Notes: generated by a model from the letters alone, not told the origin. A DNA stretch of 64,000 bases from Pseudomonas sp. MYb185 (GCF_002979975.1 NZ_PCQD01000001.1:310001-374000); one strand, 5' to 3'; positions 18,829 to 27,358 are shown, counted from the stretch's first letter. Numbers and translations are program-made.

Positions 18829-18957
18829 GTGCGAGAGCTAAATGTTAGTGGTATAGATAAGCTCAGGGGTGGGGCTGTCCCTGTCATGGTTGGAGGGATA
18901 GTAGTTGGAGTGGTTGGTTATACTGGTGCTGTGATTGGAGTGTGTTTTTTTAATTAA
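18829..18957 (+). CDS. Putative double-glycine-leader bacteriocin precursor (42 aa)
   Basis: GTG-started 42-codon gene. The product begins MRELNVSGIDKLRGG, a typical leader cleaved after Gly-Gly by C39 peptidases, followed by a 27-residue core AVPVMVGGIVVGVVGYTGAV then IGVCFFN. The core is hydrophobic with repeated glycines, including a GVVGYTG stretch, as in small membrane-active bacteriocins, and has one cysteine. The start is fixed by an in-frame TGA four codons upstream and by GAAGAAGGG just before the GTG. The leader resembles that of the 111-residue product at 20628 (both start with M-R-E-L). Too short for usual gene finders. Confidence 0.65.
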   Translation: MRELNVSGIDKLRGGAVPVMVGGIVVGVVGYTGAVIGVCFFN

Positions 18958-19191
18958 CCCATAACCTGATGTTTGGTGCGGTTTTGGATTGTAGGAAATA
19001 TATTTGCAAGAGTTTGTCTGTAAGGGCTTCTCATTTCAGGTTTCTACAATACAGGGTTGCGTTCTGCGATTTGGCGATCAGTGTGTTAGGAGGTTAGAGG
19101 TATATGCTTTAGTAGGTCACCATTCTAGTCTCTTGGCGCATAGGGTGGTTTTCAGGCTGGGAAGGTGGTTCGCATATATAGAGAATATTTT

Positions 19192-20346
19192 ATGGGAATA
19201 GATTTTAATATTTCGCCGTGTAATTTTCTTGAGCAGTACCAGGAAAAGAAACCATTGCTTATAAAGAACGCGGCTTCCATAAGAAGGTTTTCCTGGAAGG
19301 ATGTAAATGAGTTGTTCGAAAGAGGCGATGTGGCTTCCGAAGACTTCAAATTGTCTTTTGATGGGGTTAGGCCAAAGCATGAGTATGTGGAGAGGTATTA
19401 CGATATTGGCACTCTGCGCCATCGACTGATCAAACCTGTGGTTTATGACTATTTGCGAAAGGGTGCCACGCTGATCGCTAACAAGATCAAGAACGAACCC
19501 AAGGTCAGCCAATTCTCGCGACAGGTTGCTGAGTTCACCGGTCGGCAGGTGGTCAGTAGCGCCTATGTCGCTTTTGGTCAGAAAGACTCCTTTCGTTGCC
19601 ATTGGGACACTCGGGATGTATTTGCTATCCAGTTGATCGGGCGTAAACGGTGGATTGTCTATGAGCCGTCACTAGAATCTCCACTCTATACCCAGCAAAG
19701 CAAGGATTACGAGCAGCAATACCCTTGTCCACCAGAGCCCTATATGGATTTCATCCTGGAGCCCGGAGATGTTTTCTATCTTCCCCGGGGCTGGTGGCAT
19801 AACCCGCTGCCTTTGGGTGAGCCGACATTCCATCTGGCGTTGGGTACCTTCCCCGCCTATACCATGGATTACCTGAGCTGGGTAATGAAGCAGATGCAGG
19901 GCTTCCTTGATGCGCGACAGTCTTTGAGTCACTGGGAAGAAGATCAGGATACGCTGATTTCTGTAAGTGAGCATCTGAATGCCTTTATCAATGATCCACT
20001 GAACTACCAACGCTTCATGGATGAGTTTACCGGGGCAATACGTGTCGAGTCGACACTGGCATTGGAAAAATTTGGTGATCCGAATGCCGCGCCAATCTCC
20101 GGACACACCGGGATTCGATTAAGCGCCAACCAGCCGTATGGCCTTGCCGATCATTATGTCATTGCCAATGGTGCCAAGCTGAACCTGGATGAGCAGGGCA
20201 TACGGTTGATCCGCTGCATTTCGGACTGTCCCGGTATCAGCTTGTCTGATCTATCGTCTCGCTTTCCCGCTGTAGCGACTGAAAAATTACATAAATTAGT
20301 TACTGAGTTATGCCGCCAGGATATTTTGGAATTGCATCGTCTGTAA
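19192..20346 (+). CDS. JmjC-domain Fe(II)/2-oxoglutarate oxygenase in the bacteriocin cluster
   Basis: A 384-residue cupin-like oxygenase. The metal triad is visible as HWD (H137, D139) in FRCHWDTRDVFAIQLIG and H203 in LPRGWWHNPLP. A helical dimerisation region follows, then a C-terminal winged-helix-like part (residues ~325-384). That layout is the YcfD/RoxA ribosomal-oxygenase type, which hydroxylates arginine or histidine. Its position between two leader peptides suggests it may hydroxylate a bacteriocin precursor instead; this is inference. Start ATG 19192 has AGAGAA eight bases upstream; a GTG at 19165 is a possible alternative. Confidence 0.8.
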   Translation: MGIDFNISPCNFLEQYQEKKPLLIKNAASIRRFSWKDVNELFERGDVASEDFKLSFDGVRPKHEYVERYYDIGTLRHRLIKPVVYDYLRKGATLIANKIKNEPKVSQFSRQVAEFTGRQVVSSAYVAFGQKDSFRCHWDTRDVFAIQLIGRKRWIVYEPSLESPLYTQQSKDYEQQYPCPPEPYMDFILEPGDVFYLPRGWWHNPLPLGEPTFHLALGTFPAYTMDYLSWVMKQMQGFLDARQSLSHWEEDQDTLISVSEHLNAFINDPLNYQRFMDEFTGAIRVESTLALEKFGDPNAAPISGHTGIRLSANQPYGLADHYVIANGAKLNLDEQGIRLIRCISDCPGISLSDLSSRFPAVATEKLHKLVTELCRQDILELHRL

Positions 20347-20376
20347 TGCTTTTAGAATTATGTTGAGGAGTAGAGT

Positions 20377-20595
20377 ATGAACTTTTTTGGCGTGCATATC
20401 ACGACAGGTTCTTTTTCTGAAATGCTGATGACGATTTTGCTAGTTTTGGGTTTCTACGTCATCTTGTATGCAGCGTATAGATTGTTTCTATTTAAGACTG
20501 GGCGCCCATACAGTCAGAGCAGGAAAAGTGCTCAGTTGATTGTTCTTGTTGTGATTTCCTGTGTGTTGTCTGGTATTGCAAAGTCATTTTTTTAA
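20377..20595 (+). CDS. Small two-helix membrane protein, immunity candidate
   Basis: A 72-residue protein with two hydrophobic segments (MLMTILLVLGFYVILYAAYR and AQLIVLVVISCVLSGIA) joined by a short basic loop (KTGRPYSQSRKS). GAGGAG precedes the ATG at good distance. It lies between the oxygenase gene and the 111-residue precursor, 32 bases before the latter's start. Size, topology and position are those of bacteriocin immunity proteins, but there is no sequence family I recognise. Confidence 0.7.
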   Translation: MNFFGVHITTGSFSEMLMTILLVLGFYVILYAAYRLFLFKTGRPYSQSRKSAQLIVLVVISCVLSGIAKSFF

Positions 20596-20627
20596 TGGCT
20601 GTGATTATTAATAAAAGGAGAAGAAAA

Positions 20628-20963
20628 GTGCGTGAGTTGTCAATGCAGGATATGGAAATGGTTTCTGGGGCGTTTGGGCCGGTCGGTGCGGCTATTGGCG
20701 CAGTGTCGGGTGCGGCAACCTATGTTGGCTATGCCGCTGGTTCGGGAGAAGGGAGCTTTGCTGGGCTTGTTGGCAATACTCTGGCTGGTGCGGCTATAGG
20801 TTTTGCCACTGGGCCTGCGGGACTTAGTGCCATGCAGACAGGAGCGTATGTTGTTATTGGTAGTCAGGTTGGCTTTTATGGAGGGATGGCTGGGGGGCTG
20901 ACTGAAAGAGCTATTGATGCGGCTGGCACTGATTATAACGTTGCTGGAACGAATTATAACTAG
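20628..20963 (+). CDS. Glycine-rich class II bacteriocin precursor with GA-type leader
   Basis: A 111-residue product starting at GTG 20628, with AAAAGGAG seven bases upstream; the longer frame from 20595 would add an unlikely KRRRK tail. The leader MRELSMQDMEMVSGA fits the double-glycine-type consensus (MREL..xE.VSG[GA]). The core is almost all Gly, Ala, Ser, Val: FGPVGAAIGAVSGAATYVGY, GNTLAGAAIGFATGPAGL, 'GFYGGMAGG', with many GxxxG/AxxxG helix-packing motifs, and a polar tail TDYNVAGTNYN. It resembles class IIb or microcin V-like peptides exported by C39 ABC transporters such as the one 130 bases downstream. Confidence 0.8.
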   Translation: MRELSMQDMEMVSGAFGPVGAAIGAVSGAATYVGYAAGSGEGSFAGLVGNTLAGAAIGFATGPAGLSAMQTGAYVVIGSQVGFYGGMAGGLTERAIDAAGTDYNVAGTNYN

Positions 20964-21009
20964 GGTACGTTGGATACCCTGGTGGGGTTCGGCTCACTAG
21001 GGTACCACC
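20962..21009. promoter_or_regulatory. Inverted repeats between precursor and exporter genes
   Basis: AGGGTA/TACCCT (20962-20967 and 20975-20980) forms a perfect 6-bp stem with a 7-nt loop, and GGTGG/CCACC (20981-20985 and 21005-21009) can form a second. No U-run follows. It could attenuate transcription so the precursor is made in excess of the exporter; the ~85 AT-rich bases after it could also hold a separate promoter for the exporter. Confidence 0.4.
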
Positions 21010-21093
21010 CTGTTGCTCATAGATATGAAGATAATACGTAAGATTGTTTCGTCTCGCTGATTATAATCAACCCCCTCCTGATAAGTACAATAC

Positions 21094-23181
21094 ATGAAAG
21101 TGATATTGCAAACAGAAAGCCAGGAGTGCGGCCTGGCATGTCTGGTCATGGTTGCCGGATTCCATGGACTGCATCTGGATCTGATTAGTTTGCGCCGACG
21201 TTTTTCGATTTCGCTGAAGGGAACCAACCTAGCCCAACTGATTCGCTATGCACAGGCGCTGGAGTTTTCCTGCCGACCACTACGCTTGGAGCTGGAGGAA
21301 ATCAGCAGGTTGCGTATGCCCTGCCTTCTGCACTGGAACATGAACCACTTCGTGGTGCTGGAGAAGGTGCGTGGCAAACGCATTCATATTCTGGACCCGG
21401 CGGTTGGTCGCCGGGTGTTGACCCTGGCTGAGGCTTCACCACATTTCACTGGAGTAGCGCTTGAGCTGACACCCAATGCCAGCTTCCGTCCGGCTCAGCA
21501 GAAGGCTCGAATCCGGTTGCGAGACCTGACCGGGAAGGTTTTCGGGCTGAAACGAGCGCTGGGCAATATTTTTGCGCTCGCCCTCGCGTTGGAAGTGGTT
21601 GCGCTGCTGTCTCCCCAGGTGACGCAGTGGGTGGTCGATGGTGCGCTGGTGTCGGCGGACCAGGATTTGCTGTTGCTGGCAGTGCTGGGCGGTTGCCTGC
21701 TGATGCTGATCGATTTTGTGCTGCGCATGGCCCAGGGCTGGATGGGGCTGCGTCTGAATCAGCAACTGGCCATACAGTGGTCCGGCAATTTGTTCAGCCA
21801 TCTGCTGCGTCTGCCCTGGCCGTTCTTCGAAAAACGTCAGCTTGGGGATATCACTGCCCGTTTTCATTCGCTGAATGCCATCCGCAATGTGTTTACCAAC
21901 GGTGCGATTACGGTGGTACTCGACGGGCTGGTAACCCTGATCACTCTGGGCATGATGTTGCTCTACAGCACCGCCCTGACCGCCATCGTGGCAGTCGCCT
22001 TGCTGTTGTATGTGATATTGCGGGTGGTGTTTTACCAGCCGCTGCGCAATGCGTCGGAGGAGCGCATCGTGCTGGCCGCTAAAGAGAACTCCTATTTTCT
22101 GGAAACGATACGGGCGGCGCTGCCACTGAAACTGTTCAATGTTACCCCGTTGCGGCTGGCAACCTGGCAGAACCTGATCGCCGATGTGCAGAACCGCGAT
22201 GTGACTACCCAGAAGTTGCTGTTGGTGTTCGCCAGTTTCAATACTCTGATTTTTGGTCTGGAAGGCATGTTCCTGTTGTATGTCGGCGGGTTGGCGGTGT
22301 TGGAGGGGAAGCTGTCGCTGGGCATGCTCCTGGCATTCATTGCCTACAAGAGCCAGTTCACCGGCCGAGCAAGCAAGCTGATCGACCTGGGGGTGGAAGT
22401 CCGCATGCTGTCCTTGCATGCCGAGCGGCTGGCTGATATCGCCCTTGAAACACCAGAGCCGGAAAGCAGTATGGAAACTGATCTGGACAGGATAGAGCCG
22501 CGCATTGAGCTCAGGGATGTATCGTACCGCTATGCGGAAGGTGAGCCCTGGGTGCTGCGCAACCTGTCTCTGGTTATCGAGGCCGGTGATTCGGTTGCCA
22601 TTGTCGGTCGTTCGGGATGCGGCAAGACGACCCTGTTCAAGCTGATGCTCGGGCTGCTCACTCCAGCCGAAGGTGAGATCCTGTTCGGCGGTATACCGGT
22701 GCGGCAGTTGGGGCCGCAGGCGCTGCGTAGCCTGGTCGGTGCGGTGATGCAGGAAGATCAATTGCTGGCTGGCTCTCTGGCCGAGAATATTGCCTGTTTC
22801 GACCCTCAGGCAAGCCAGGAACGTGTGGAGGAGGCGGCGAAATTGGCCCACATCCACAAAGCCATCATCAATATGCCCATGGGCTACCAGACATTGGTGG
22901 CGGAGATGGGCAGCGGCTTGTCTGGTGGGCAGAAGCAGCGGGTACTGCTGGCGCGTGCCTTATACAAGCAGCCGAGAATCCTTGCTCTGGATGAGGCAAC
23001 CAGCCACCTTGATCTGCACAGCGAGCAACATGTAGTGCAGTCCCTGCACCGGATGCCGGTGACGCGCATTACCATCGCCCATCGGCGTGAAACCATCGCT
23101 TTTGCTAAACGGCTGATCGCCTTGGACAAGGGAGCTGTGGTGGAAGACGTGCGGCTCGATGAGGCTTCGGTCAGCGCATGA
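21094..23181 (+). CDS. Bacteriocin-processing ABC exporter with C39 peptidase (CvaB-like)
   Basis: A 695-residue PCAT. The N-terminal C39 cysteine protease shows QTESQECGLACL (oxyanion Q6, nucleophile C12), NHFVVLE (H85) and DPAVG (D101). A six-helix ABC transmembrane domain follows (~155-430), then a nucleotide-binding domain with VGRSGCGKTTL (Walker A), LSGGQKQRVLLARAL (signature) and ILALDEATSHLD (Walker B). It would cut leaders after Gly-Gly/Gly-Ala and export the core peptides. The stop overlaps the start of the TolC-family gene (ATGA), so they are translationally coupled. Confidence 0.95.
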   Translation: MKVILQTESQECGLACLVMVAGFHGLHLDLISLRRRFSISLKGTNLAQLIRYAQALEFSCRPLRLELEEISRLRMPCLLHWNMNHFVVLEKVRGKRIHILDPAVGRRVLTLAEASPHFTGVALELTPNASFRPAQQKARIRLRDLTGKVFGLKRALGNIFALALALEVVALLSPQVTQWVVDGALVSADQDLLLLAVLGGCLLMLIDFVLRMAQGWMGLRLNQQLAIQWSGNLFSHLLRLPWPFFEKRQLGDITARFHSLNAIRNVFTNGAITVVLDGLVTLITLGMMLLYSTALTAIVAVALLLYVILRVVFYQPLRNASEERIVLAAKENSYFLETIRAALPLKLFNVTPLRLATWQNLIADVQNRDVTTQKLLLVFASFNTLIFGLEGMFLLYVGGLAVLEGKLSLGMLLAFIAYKSQFTGRASKLIDLGVEVRMLSLHAERLADIALETPEPESSMETDLDRIEPRIELRDVSYRYAEGEPWVLRNLSLVIEAGDSVAIVGRSGCGKTTLFKLMLGLLTPAEGEILFGGIPVRQLGPQALRSLVGAVMQEDQLLAGSLAENIACFDPQASQERVEEAAKLAHIHKAIINMPMGYQTLVAEMGSGLSGGQKQRVLLARALYKQPRILALDEATSHLDLHSEQHVVQSLHRMPVTRITIAHRRETIAFAKRLIALDKGAVVEDVRLDEASVSA

Positions 23182-24548
23182 TTTCATTCAGAAAGGGCTG
23201 GCTGATGTGGGCATGGCTGCTGGGGTGTGCGGCTGTGCAGGGTGACGACCTGCTGGGAGTATATCAACGGGCACTGTTGCATGATCCTCAATATGCCGCT
23301 GCGCAGGCGCAGCGGCGTGCCGATGACGAGCGTCGGATACAGGGGCGTGCGGGCTTGTTACCGCAGGTGTCGGTTGATGCCCAGAACAGCTGGAGCGAGA
23401 CCGAATACGATCTGGCGGGCGGTCGTATCGAACAGCGGCGTCAGAATCGCAGTTACGGCATCCAACTGGTACAGCCGCTGTTCCGTTGGCAGAACTGGAT
23501 TCAGTATGAACAGGGTAATCTGCAGCAGACCCTCGCGATAGCTCGTTTGAGCAGTGCCGAGCAGACCCTGATTCTGCGTGTTGCCGAAGCCTACTTCGAG
23601 GCTCTGAATGCTGACGAAGTACTGAATGCGGTTCAGGGGCTGAGTTTGGCCAGTGGGGAGCAGTTGGCCAGTGCGAAGAAGAACTTTGAACTGGGAAATG
23701 TGAGTGTGGCTGATGTGCATGAAGCTCAGGCAAGTTTCGACAGGGCTGGTGCACAACTGATCAAGGCCAGAAGCGAACGTGAACTGGCTCGCCATGCGCT
23801 GGCTAGAATCATGGGGCGCCAGCCGGGAGCTCTGAAAAGCCTGCGCAGTGACATGGCTCTGACACTGCCCTATCCGCAGGATCTTGATCAATGGGTCGCC
23901 GCCGCAGAAAGAAGCAACCTTAAAGTACAGGTGCAGGAGCTGTTGTTGGCTGTGGCGGCCAATGATGTCCGCAGTCGCAAGGCCGAGTACCTTCCCACGG
24001 TTGATCTGCTGATAAGCCAGACCATGCAGCAGAGTCCCAATGCCAGCACCGAACGCACCGAGTCAGGCAGTATCGGACTGCGTTTGAGCGCTCCGCTCTA
24101 CAGTGGTGGCCGACTCAGTTCCGCTACGCGAGAAGCTCAGGCGTTACGCATGCAGGCCGAGTACGAGCTGGAGGACGCCCGTCGTTCAGCTGCCTTCGCG
24201 ACCCGACAGGCATGGTCGGGTGTAATGGATGGCATGGCACAGGTAAAAGCGTTGGAGGCGGCACGCCTGTCCACCCAATCCGCGGTGGAATCCAATCGAC
24301 TGGGTTATCGGATAGGAATGAGAACCGGCATCGAGGTACTGGAAGCCCAGAGTCAGTTCAGCGATACCCTGCAGCAGCTTACCCGTGCCCGCTATGACAC
24401 TCTGCTGGCCCAGCTGCAGCTCAAGGCTGCGGTGGGCGTGCTGGAGCCGAACAGTCTGGTGGAGGTTAACGCCCTTCTGGTCAACAACGACGAACCTGCA
24501 GCGATCACCATGAATGACTTGGGCGGATCCACCGAACTCACTCTTTAA
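23178..24548 (+). CDS. TolC-family outer-membrane export protein
   Basis: A 456-residue type I secretion outer-membrane factor. A short signal sequence (MWAWLLGCAAVQG) leads into DDLLGVYQRALLHDPQYAAA, which matches the TolC start 'ENLMQVYQQARLSNPELRKSAA' in style. Two repeats of long helices follow, with ILRVAEAYFEALNADEVL and the second-half LRLSAPLYSGGRLSSATREA strand motif. It forms the periplasm-spanning channel for the HlyD-type adaptor and the C39 ABC exporter. It starts within the last four bases of the exporter gene. Confidence 0.92.
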   Translation: MISFRKGWLMWAWLLGCAAVQGDDLLGVYQRALLHDPQYAAAQAQRRADDERRIQGRAGLLPQVSVDAQNSWSETEYDLAGGRIEQRRQNRSYGIQLVQPLFRWQNWIQYEQGNLQQTLAIARLSSAEQTLILRVAEAYFEALNADEVLNAVQGLSLASGEQLASAKKNFELGNVSVADVHEAQASFDRAGAQLIKARSERELARHALARIMGRQPGALKSLRSDMALTLPYPQDLDQWVAAAERSNLKVQVQELLLAVAANDVRSRKAEYLPTVDLLISQTMQQSPNASTERTESGSIGLRLSAPLYSGGRLSSATREAQALRMQAEYELEDARRSAAFATRQAWSGVMDGMAQVKALEAARLSTQSAVESNRLGYRIGMRTGIEVLEAQSQFSDTLQQLTRARYDTLLAQLQLKAAVGVLEPNSLVEVNALLVNNDEPAAITMNDLGGSTELTL

Positions 24549-24570
24549 CTCTTGAAAACAAGGAAAACGC

Positions 24571-27300
24571 ATGTCAAAGACATTCATGCCAGTGTTGATC
24601 TGGCTGTTGCTATTGATCCAGGCAGCGGTAGCGCAGGCTGATGGTCTGCAGCCAGTGGCAGAGCAGGATGGTGTGCTCGAGTACCGACTGGACAATGGCT
24701 TGCGGGTGATCCTGGCCGAGGATCAGGCGGCCAATACGCTGTTTTTCGATATGGTCTATCTGACCGGCTCACTGGCTGACCCGTCGGGCAAGGGGGGAAC
24801 GGCGCATCTGCTGGAGCACCTGATGTACAAGGGTACTGCGCAGCGTTCGGGGGAGCAGTTGATCAGCGGCCTGCACCAGCGTGGTATCCGCTTCAATGCC
24901 ACTACCAGCCACGATCGTACCCGCTACAGTGCGGTGCTGGATGCTGAACCGGCGCATCTGGATTATCTGCTGGAGCTGGAGGCTGAGCGCATGGCCGGCC
25001 TGGCGTTCGATCAGGTGGCTCTGCAGGCCGAACTGGAAGTGGTGCTGCGGGAGATGGAGCTGGCGCAGGATAACCCCTTCGCAGCGTTGGGGCAGCACAT
25101 GCTGGCGGCAGCCACGGTGGGGCAGGGTTATGGGCGTCCGGTGCTGGGCTCCCGGGCGGAGCTGGGCAATATCACGCTGGCTGACCTGCAAGCCTTCCAT
25201 GCCACGTATTACCAGCCGGACAATGCCGTCATTGTACTGGCGGGCAAGTTTGATACGAGTCGTGCTCTGGAGGTGGTCCAGCGGCATTTTGCGGGTATGG
25301 CCCCCCCTTCCTCAAAGCCGCGTAGCGCCGCCATGTCGGTGGTCATGCCCGACAAGCCGGTCAGCGTTGACCTCACCCAGGGCGATATGGATATGGTCAC
25401 GCTGGCTTATCCACTGCCGCCAGCCCTTGATCAGAGCAATGTGGCGCTGATGGTGCTCGCCGACATCTTTGCCGGTGAGCCGCACGGTCGCCTGTATCAG
25501 GCACTGGTAGTGCCTGGTGAGGCGGCTGGAGTGGTGGCGTTGCAGCAGAACTTCCGGCATGGCGGCTACTTCATGTTCAGCGCGCCGCTGGCCGAGGGGC
25601 AGTCCCGGCAGCAGGTACAGCAACTGCTGATCGAGCAGATCGAGTCGCTCGCCGGGCGACCTGTCAGTAAGGAAGAGCTGCAGCGGGTACAGACCGCCAA
25701 TCGCCAGGCGAAGCAGCGGCTGTTGCGCGAGCCCGGTACGCTGATCCACCTGCTGGCCGAGTCGGTTGCACTGGGTGACTGGGGGCTGTTGTTGCGGCGT
25801 CAGGATCAGCTGCTGGCGCTGGATGTCGACACCGTTCAACGTGAGGCCCAGGCCTGGTTGCTGGCCCAGCGCCGCCTGGTCGGTCACTTGCATGCCGGCG
25901 GCGAGCCTGCTGGCGCGGCTGCGTTCCTGCCAACGGCGGTATCCAGCAACACTGGTGGCCAATCGGGCGTGGCGACACCGGTTGTCGATGCGGTAGACAT
26001 TGCAGCCTTCAACCAGCATATCCTGTCGGTGGAACAGGGCATCCAGCGTAGCCGTCTGGACAATGGGCTGAAACTGGCATTGCGCCCGTTGCCGGGGAGC
26101 GCTGGGCCGGTAGAGGGCATCATGACCTTGCGTTTTGGTGATGCGCGTAGCCTGTTCGGCAAGGCGGCACTGGCTGACCTGACCGGTACCCTTCTGGTAC
26201 GTGGCACACAGAACCTCGGTCATCAGCAGGTGGTCGATCGTGCCAATCAGCTGGGCGCGGGTTTTTCCATTGTGCCGGGTGGCAGTGCGTTGACGGTGCG
26301 TTTTGCAAGCCCGGCAGAGAACCTGTCTGCCCTGCTGGAGCTGATGGCCGAAGTGCTGCGACGCCCAGCCCTTGCTCGTCAGGACTTCGACTTGATGAAG
26401 CGCCAGCAGTTGCTCACGTATGGCCGTGCCGACAACCGACCAGGCAGCGTGGCCAGCCTGCAGCTCCGGCGTTATGAAGAGGATTACCCCGTCGGTGATA
26501 TCCGTCGCCATATCGAGCGTGAGGAACGGCAGGCAGCGTTGAAGGCGATCGGTCACCAGGATGTGATTGATTTCCATGCAGCCTTTTATGGTGCCAGCCA
26601 GGGTGAGTTTGCCCTGGCCGGGGATTTTGATCCGCAACAGGTGCACAGCCAGCTGGAGGTGTTGTTCGGCGACTGGCAGACGCCGCATCCCAGCACCCGG
26701 AGCAGCAAACCCTTTGCGGATATCGCGCCATCGCGCATGCACGTCAAGGCCGGCGCGGGGCGGACCGGGCACTATATCGGACGGCTGAATTTCGCTGCCA
26801 ACAGTCAATCGGAAGACACCGCAGCGCTGTTCATTGCCGAGCATGTGCTGGGGCGTCATCCGACGGCGTCACGCCTCGGCAAGCGCCTGCGTGAGGAGGA
26901 GGGGTTGAGCTACGAGATCCGCTCGTCGTTGAAGGTGGCTACCTTCGACGATGCCAGCTGGCTGACTATTCAGGGTAGCTATCCCCGGGGGCAGGGCATG
27001 CGGCTGGCGAATATCGTGCGCGAAGAGGTGGCCCGGCTGGTAGCGGACGGCATTACCCAGCAGGAACTGGAGCAGGCCAGAAATACCATTCTCAATGAAC
27101 GTCGCCAGTCGTTCGGTCAGGATCGCAATATCCTGTCCTGGCTACCGCGGCAGTTATATGAAGACAGCACCATGCAATCCTGGGTGGAGCGTAACAATGC
27201 CTTTGCGGCGGTGACGCTGGAGCAGGTCAATCGTGTGGTAGGGAAATACTTCGACGCCGCGAAAATGGTTGAGATTCTGGCCGATGGGGATGGGCAATAA
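24571..27300 (+). CDS. Exported tandem M16 zinc metallopeptidase in the secretion operon
   Basis: A 909-residue protein with a signal peptide (MPVLIWLLLLIQAAVAQA). The first M16 domain has the inverted zinc motif HLLEH (H79, E82, H83). The second M16 domain (from ~residue 490) lacks HxxEH, the normal pitrilysin/PqqL arrangement of active plus inactive halves. It should degrade or process peptides in the periplasm. It starts 22 bases after the TolC-family stop with AAGGAAAA as ribosome site, so it belongs to the export operon; a role in peptide maturation, quality control or self-protection is inferred. Confidence 0.88.
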   Translation: MSKTFMPVLIWLLLLIQAAVAQADGLQPVAEQDGVLEYRLDNGLRVILAEDQAANTLFFDMVYLTGSLADPSGKGGTAHLLEHLMYKGTAQRSGEQLISGLHQRGIRFNATTSHDRTRYSAVLDAEPAHLDYLLELEAERMAGLAFDQVALQAELEVVLREMELAQDNPFAALGQHMLAAATVGQGYGRPVLGSRAELGNITLADLQAFHATYYQPDNAVIVLAGKFDTSRALEVVQRHFAGMAPPSSKPRSAAMSVVMPDKPVSVDLTQGDMDMVTLAYPLPPALDQSNVALMVLADIFAGEPHGRLYQALVVPGEAAGVVALQQNFRHGGYFMFSAPLAEGQSRQQVQQLLIEQIESLAGRPVSKEELQRVQTANRQAKQRLLREPGTLIHLLAESVALGDWGLLLRRQDQLLALDVDTVQREAQAWLLAQRRLVGHLHAGGEPAGAAAFLPTAVSSNTGGQSGVATPVVDAVDIAAFNQHILSVEQGIQRSRLDNGLKLALRPLPGSAGPVEGIMTLRFGDARSLFGKAALADLTGTLLVRGTQNLGHQQVVDRANQLGAGFSIVPGGSALTVRFASPAENLSALLELMAEVLRRPALARQDFDLMKRQQLLTYGRADNRPGSVASLQLRRYEEDYPVGDIRRHIEREERQAALKAIGHQDVIDFHAAFYGASQGEFALAGDFDPQQVHSQLEVLFGDWQTPHPSTRSSKPFADIAPSRMHVKAGAGRTGHYIGRLNFAANSQSEDTAALFIAEHVLGRHPTASRLGKRLREEEGLSYEIRSSLKVATFDDASWLTIQGSYPRGQGMRLANIVREEVARLVADGITQQELEQARNTILNERRQSFGQDRNILSWLPRQLYEDSTMQSWVERNNAFAAVTLEQVNRVVGKYFDAAKMVEILADGDGQ

Positions 27301-27358
27301 GCCATGGCAGGATGCCGTAGTTACGACTAAGGAACCTCTGGAAATAAGTCAGAACATT

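Noticed and set aside
18735-18848. 37-codon frame overlapping the end of the HTH gene
   Set aside because: No ribosome site and no double-glycine leader; it overlaps the start of the better-supported 42-residue precursor.
18970-19101. 43-codon frame ending in Leu-Gly-Gly
   Set aside because: No ribosome site, basic/aromatic composition unlike leaders, and the GG is at the very end.
19004-19201. 65-codon frame between the small peptide and the oxygenase gene
   Set aside because: TTG start without a ribosome site, Cys/Arg/Phe-rich product with no leader or family match, and it overlaps the oxygenase start.
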